A stretch of DNA of 7,444 bases from Actinomycetota bacterium (GTDB taxonomy: Bacteria; Actinomycetota; Actinomycetes; Streptosporangiales; Streptosporangiaceae), in the NCBI GenBank assembly GCA_003161205.1, contig PMOU01000348.1, positions 1 to 7,444 on the forward strand, in the 5' to 3' direction. Below are positions 5,787 to 7,444 of this stretch, one piece after another; position 1 is the first letter of the stretch, and each line of letters begins with the position of its first letter. Made by a program: the position numbers and the translations under genes. Below the pieces are notes generated by a model. The model was given only the letters and a program-made list of their open reading frames with translations, had not been told where the DNA came from and did no database searches.

Positions 5787-7444
5787 ATGGGCGATATTCC
5801 CGAGTTCACGACCAGGCCGGAACTCATCGGCACGTTCGGCATGGTGGCCTCGACGCACTGGCTCGCCTCGGCCGCCGGGATGGCGGTGCTCGAGCACGGC
5901 GGTAACGCGTTCGACGCGGCCGCCGCCGCCGCGTTCGTACTGCAGGTCGCCGAACCGCACCTGAACGGCCTGGGCGGTGAGGTCCCGGTCATCGCCCATC
6001 ACGCCGGCCGCGGCGAGACCTTCGTGCTCTGCGGCCAGGGGACCGCGCCGGCCGCGGCCACGCCGGAGGCTTTCGCTGCCCTCGGCCTTGATCTCGTGCC
6101 CGGCAGCGGGCTGCTCGCCGCCTGCGTGCCGGGAGCGTTCGGGGCGTGGATGCTGCTGCTGAAGGAGTACGGCACGCTCCGGCTCCGGGACGTGATGCGG
6201 TACGCGATCGGTTACGCCGCCCGCGGTTGCCCGCTGCTGCCCGCGGTCAGCGGGGCTATCGCCAGCGTGGCTGAGCTGTTCCGTGACTACTGGCCGAGTT
6301 CGGCCGAGGTCTACCTGCCCGGTGGCCAGGTGCCCGCGCCGGGCTCGCTCTTGGCCAACCCCGCGCTTGCCGCCACTTACCAGCGCATCGTCGACGAGGC
6401 GGAGGCGGCGAGCGCGGATCGCGACGAGCAGATCGAGGCGGCGAGGCGCGTCTACTACGAGGGCTTCGTCGCCGAGACGATCGCCGCTTACCTCGCCTCC
6501 ACCGAGGTCATGGACGTCACCGGCCAGCGGCACCGGGGACTGCTCTCCTATGCGGACATGGCGGTCTGGCAGCCGCGATTCGAGGAACCCCTGACCTATG
6601 ACGTCGGCGGCCTGACCGTATGCAAGACCAAGCCCTGGGGGCAGGGGCCGGTGTTCCTGCAGCAGCTCGCGCTCCTCGACGGCTTCGACCTGGCGGCCAT
6701 GGGGCCGGGCAGCGCGGACTTCATCCACACCGTGACCGAATGCGCCAAGCTCGCGTTCGCCGACCGGGAGGCCTGGTACGGCGACCCTGACTTCACCGAC
6801 GTGCCGGTCAAGACGCTGCTTTCCGCCGACTACGCCGACGCCAGGCGCCAGCTGGTCGGAGCCGAAGCGTCGGCGAGCCTGGTTCCCGGCGCCCCGGACG
6901 GCAGGCCGCCGCGGATGCCGGATTTCCTGACCCGCGGAACGGCCGGCTCTGACGATGCCAGCGCGGATCCGTTCGCAGACGTCCAGCGGCCCGCACCACG
7001 GCTGGACCCAGGCACCGGCGAGCCGACGATGCGCACCAGCGGCCCGGACTCCACCCCCGGAAGGCCCGGACCGGCCGCGTCGAGCTACCGTCCCGGCGAC
7101 ACCTGCCACCTCGATGTCGCCGACCGGTTCGGCAACATGGTGTCCGCCACGCCGAGCGGCGGCTGGCTGCAGTCCTCGCCGGTCATCCCCGGGCTCGGCT
7201 TCGGCCTGGGCACGCGGGCACAGATGTTCACCCTCACGCCCGGGCTGCCCGCCACGATCGCGCCGGGCAAACGGCCCAGGACCACGCTCACGCCGAGCCT
7301 CGCGCTGCGGGACGGTGAGCCGTACCTGGCGTTCGGCACGCCCGGCGGCGACCAGCAGGACCAGTGGTCGCTGCTGTTCTTCCTCAACCACCTGCACTTC
7401 GGGATGAACCTGCAGCAGGCGATCGACTTCCCGTCGTTCCACTC
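5787..7444 (+). CDS. Gamma-glutamyltransferase-family Ntn hydrolase (3' end outside window)
   Basis: At least 552 residues, open to the window end. It belongs to the GGT family (PF01019), Ntn hydrolases made as a precursor that cuts itself to expose a catalytic Thr. Family marks: GGNAFDAAAAAAF (38-50), EPHLNGLGGE (56-65), ADREAWYGDPDF (325-336), and GDTCHLDVADRFGNMVSATP (437-456), where Thr439 is the predicted nucleophile and the cut would fall after D438. GTPGGDQQDQW (517-527) completes the small-subunit core. A Pro/Gly-rich linker (about 385-433) precedes the nucleophile. There is no signal peptide, unlike exported GGTs, so a cytoplasmic location is likely. The Arg that binds the gamma-glutamyl carboxylate in classical GGT appears absent (GQGTAPAAA at 83-91), as in YwrD-like members, so the substrate is uncertain. 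An in-frame TGA at 5772-5774 fixes ATG 5787 as the first good start; GAGAAG lies 8 nt upstream. Confidence 0.92.
   Translation, partial: MGDIPEFTTRPELIGTFGMVASTHWLASAAGMAVLEHGGNAFDAAAAAAFVLQVAEPHLNGLGGEVPVIAHHAGRGETFVLCGQGTAPAAATPEAFAALGLDLVPGSGLLAACVPGAFGAWMLLLKEYGTLRLRDVMRYAIGYAARGCPLLPAVSGAIASVAELFRDYWPSSAEVYLPGGQVPAPGSLLANPALAATYQRIVDEAEAASADRDEQIEAARRVYYEGFVAETIAAYLASTEVMDVTGQRHRGLLSYADMAVWQPRFEEPLTYDVGGLTVCKTKPWGQGPVFLQQLALLDGFDLAAMGPGSADFIHTVTECAKLAFADREAWYGDPDFTDVPVKTLLSADYADARRQLVGAEASASLVPGAPDGRPPRMPDFLTRGTAGSDDASADPFADVQRPAPRLDPGTGEPTMRTSGPDSTPGRPGPAASSYRPGDTCHLDVADRFGNMVSATPSGGWLQSSPVIPGLGFGLGTRAQMFTLTPGLPATIAPGKRPRTTLTPSLALRDGEPYLAFGTPGGDQQDQWSLLFFLNHLHFGMNLQQAIDFPSFH

Noticed and set aside
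5712..7442. Long minus-strand open frame (576 codons) opposite the GGT-like gene
   Set aside because: Its translation is Arg/Gly/Glu-rich with no recognisable domain, while the plus strand has full GGT motifs. Long antisense frames are expected in GC-rich genes.
1..7444. CRISPR, tRNA, insertion sequence, phage or defence system
   Set aside because: No regularly spaced repeats, cloverleaf, transposase or integrase motifs, or terminal inverted repeats were seen; all large open regions are explained by the listed genes.

Overview
The window looks like ordinary chromosomal DNA from a high-GC actinobacterium (Actinomycetota). The evidence is strongly GC-biased third codon positions, frequent GTG and TTG starts, and a family mix typical of filamentous actinomycetes: an XRE regulator with an MmyB-type ligand domain, a DUF574-type methyltransferase and a DUF4232 lipoprotein. 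A genus cannot be assigned from sequence alone; Streptosporangiales- or Streptomyces-like is a reasonable guess. I see no tRNA, rRNA, CRISPR array, insertion sequence, integrase or attachment site.

Layout. (1) An MBL-fold metallo-hydrolase lies on the minus strand at 17-859. (2) Across a 171-bp spacer there is a divergent XRE/MmyB-like regulator on the plus strand (1031-1915, TTG start). It is followed after 101 bp by a DUF574/Methyltransf_19 SAM-dependent methyltransferase (2017-2829, GTG start). The 101-bp spacer holds a plausible promoter and a small cluster of alternating GTGA/TCAC half-sites. (3) A minus-strand gene set converges on the methyltransferase. Read in its own direction it is a DUF4232 lipoprotein (5670-4972), a DUF885 zinc-peptidase-like protein (4951-3353) and a PCu(A)C-like lipoprotein (3343-2861). 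Gaps are 20 and 9 nt, so it is probably one operon. (4) Divergent from that operon, on the plus strand, is a gamma-glutamyltransferase-family Ntn hydrolase (from 5787) that runs off the window end.

How the genes may fit together (inference). The regulator may control both the divergent hydrolase and the downstream methyltransferase. The minus operon puts two exported lipoproteins around a probably cytoplasmic metallopeptidase, and the GGT-like enzyme is also a peptide or amide hydrolase. The region therefore leans towards peptide turnover and cell-envelope functions. No clearly new multi-gene system is visible. The points most worth a second look are a cysteine cluster in the regulator's ligand domain, the half-site cluster before the methyltransferase, the partly lost copper ligands in the PCu(A)C-like protein, and a Gly/Ser linker inside the DUF885 protein.
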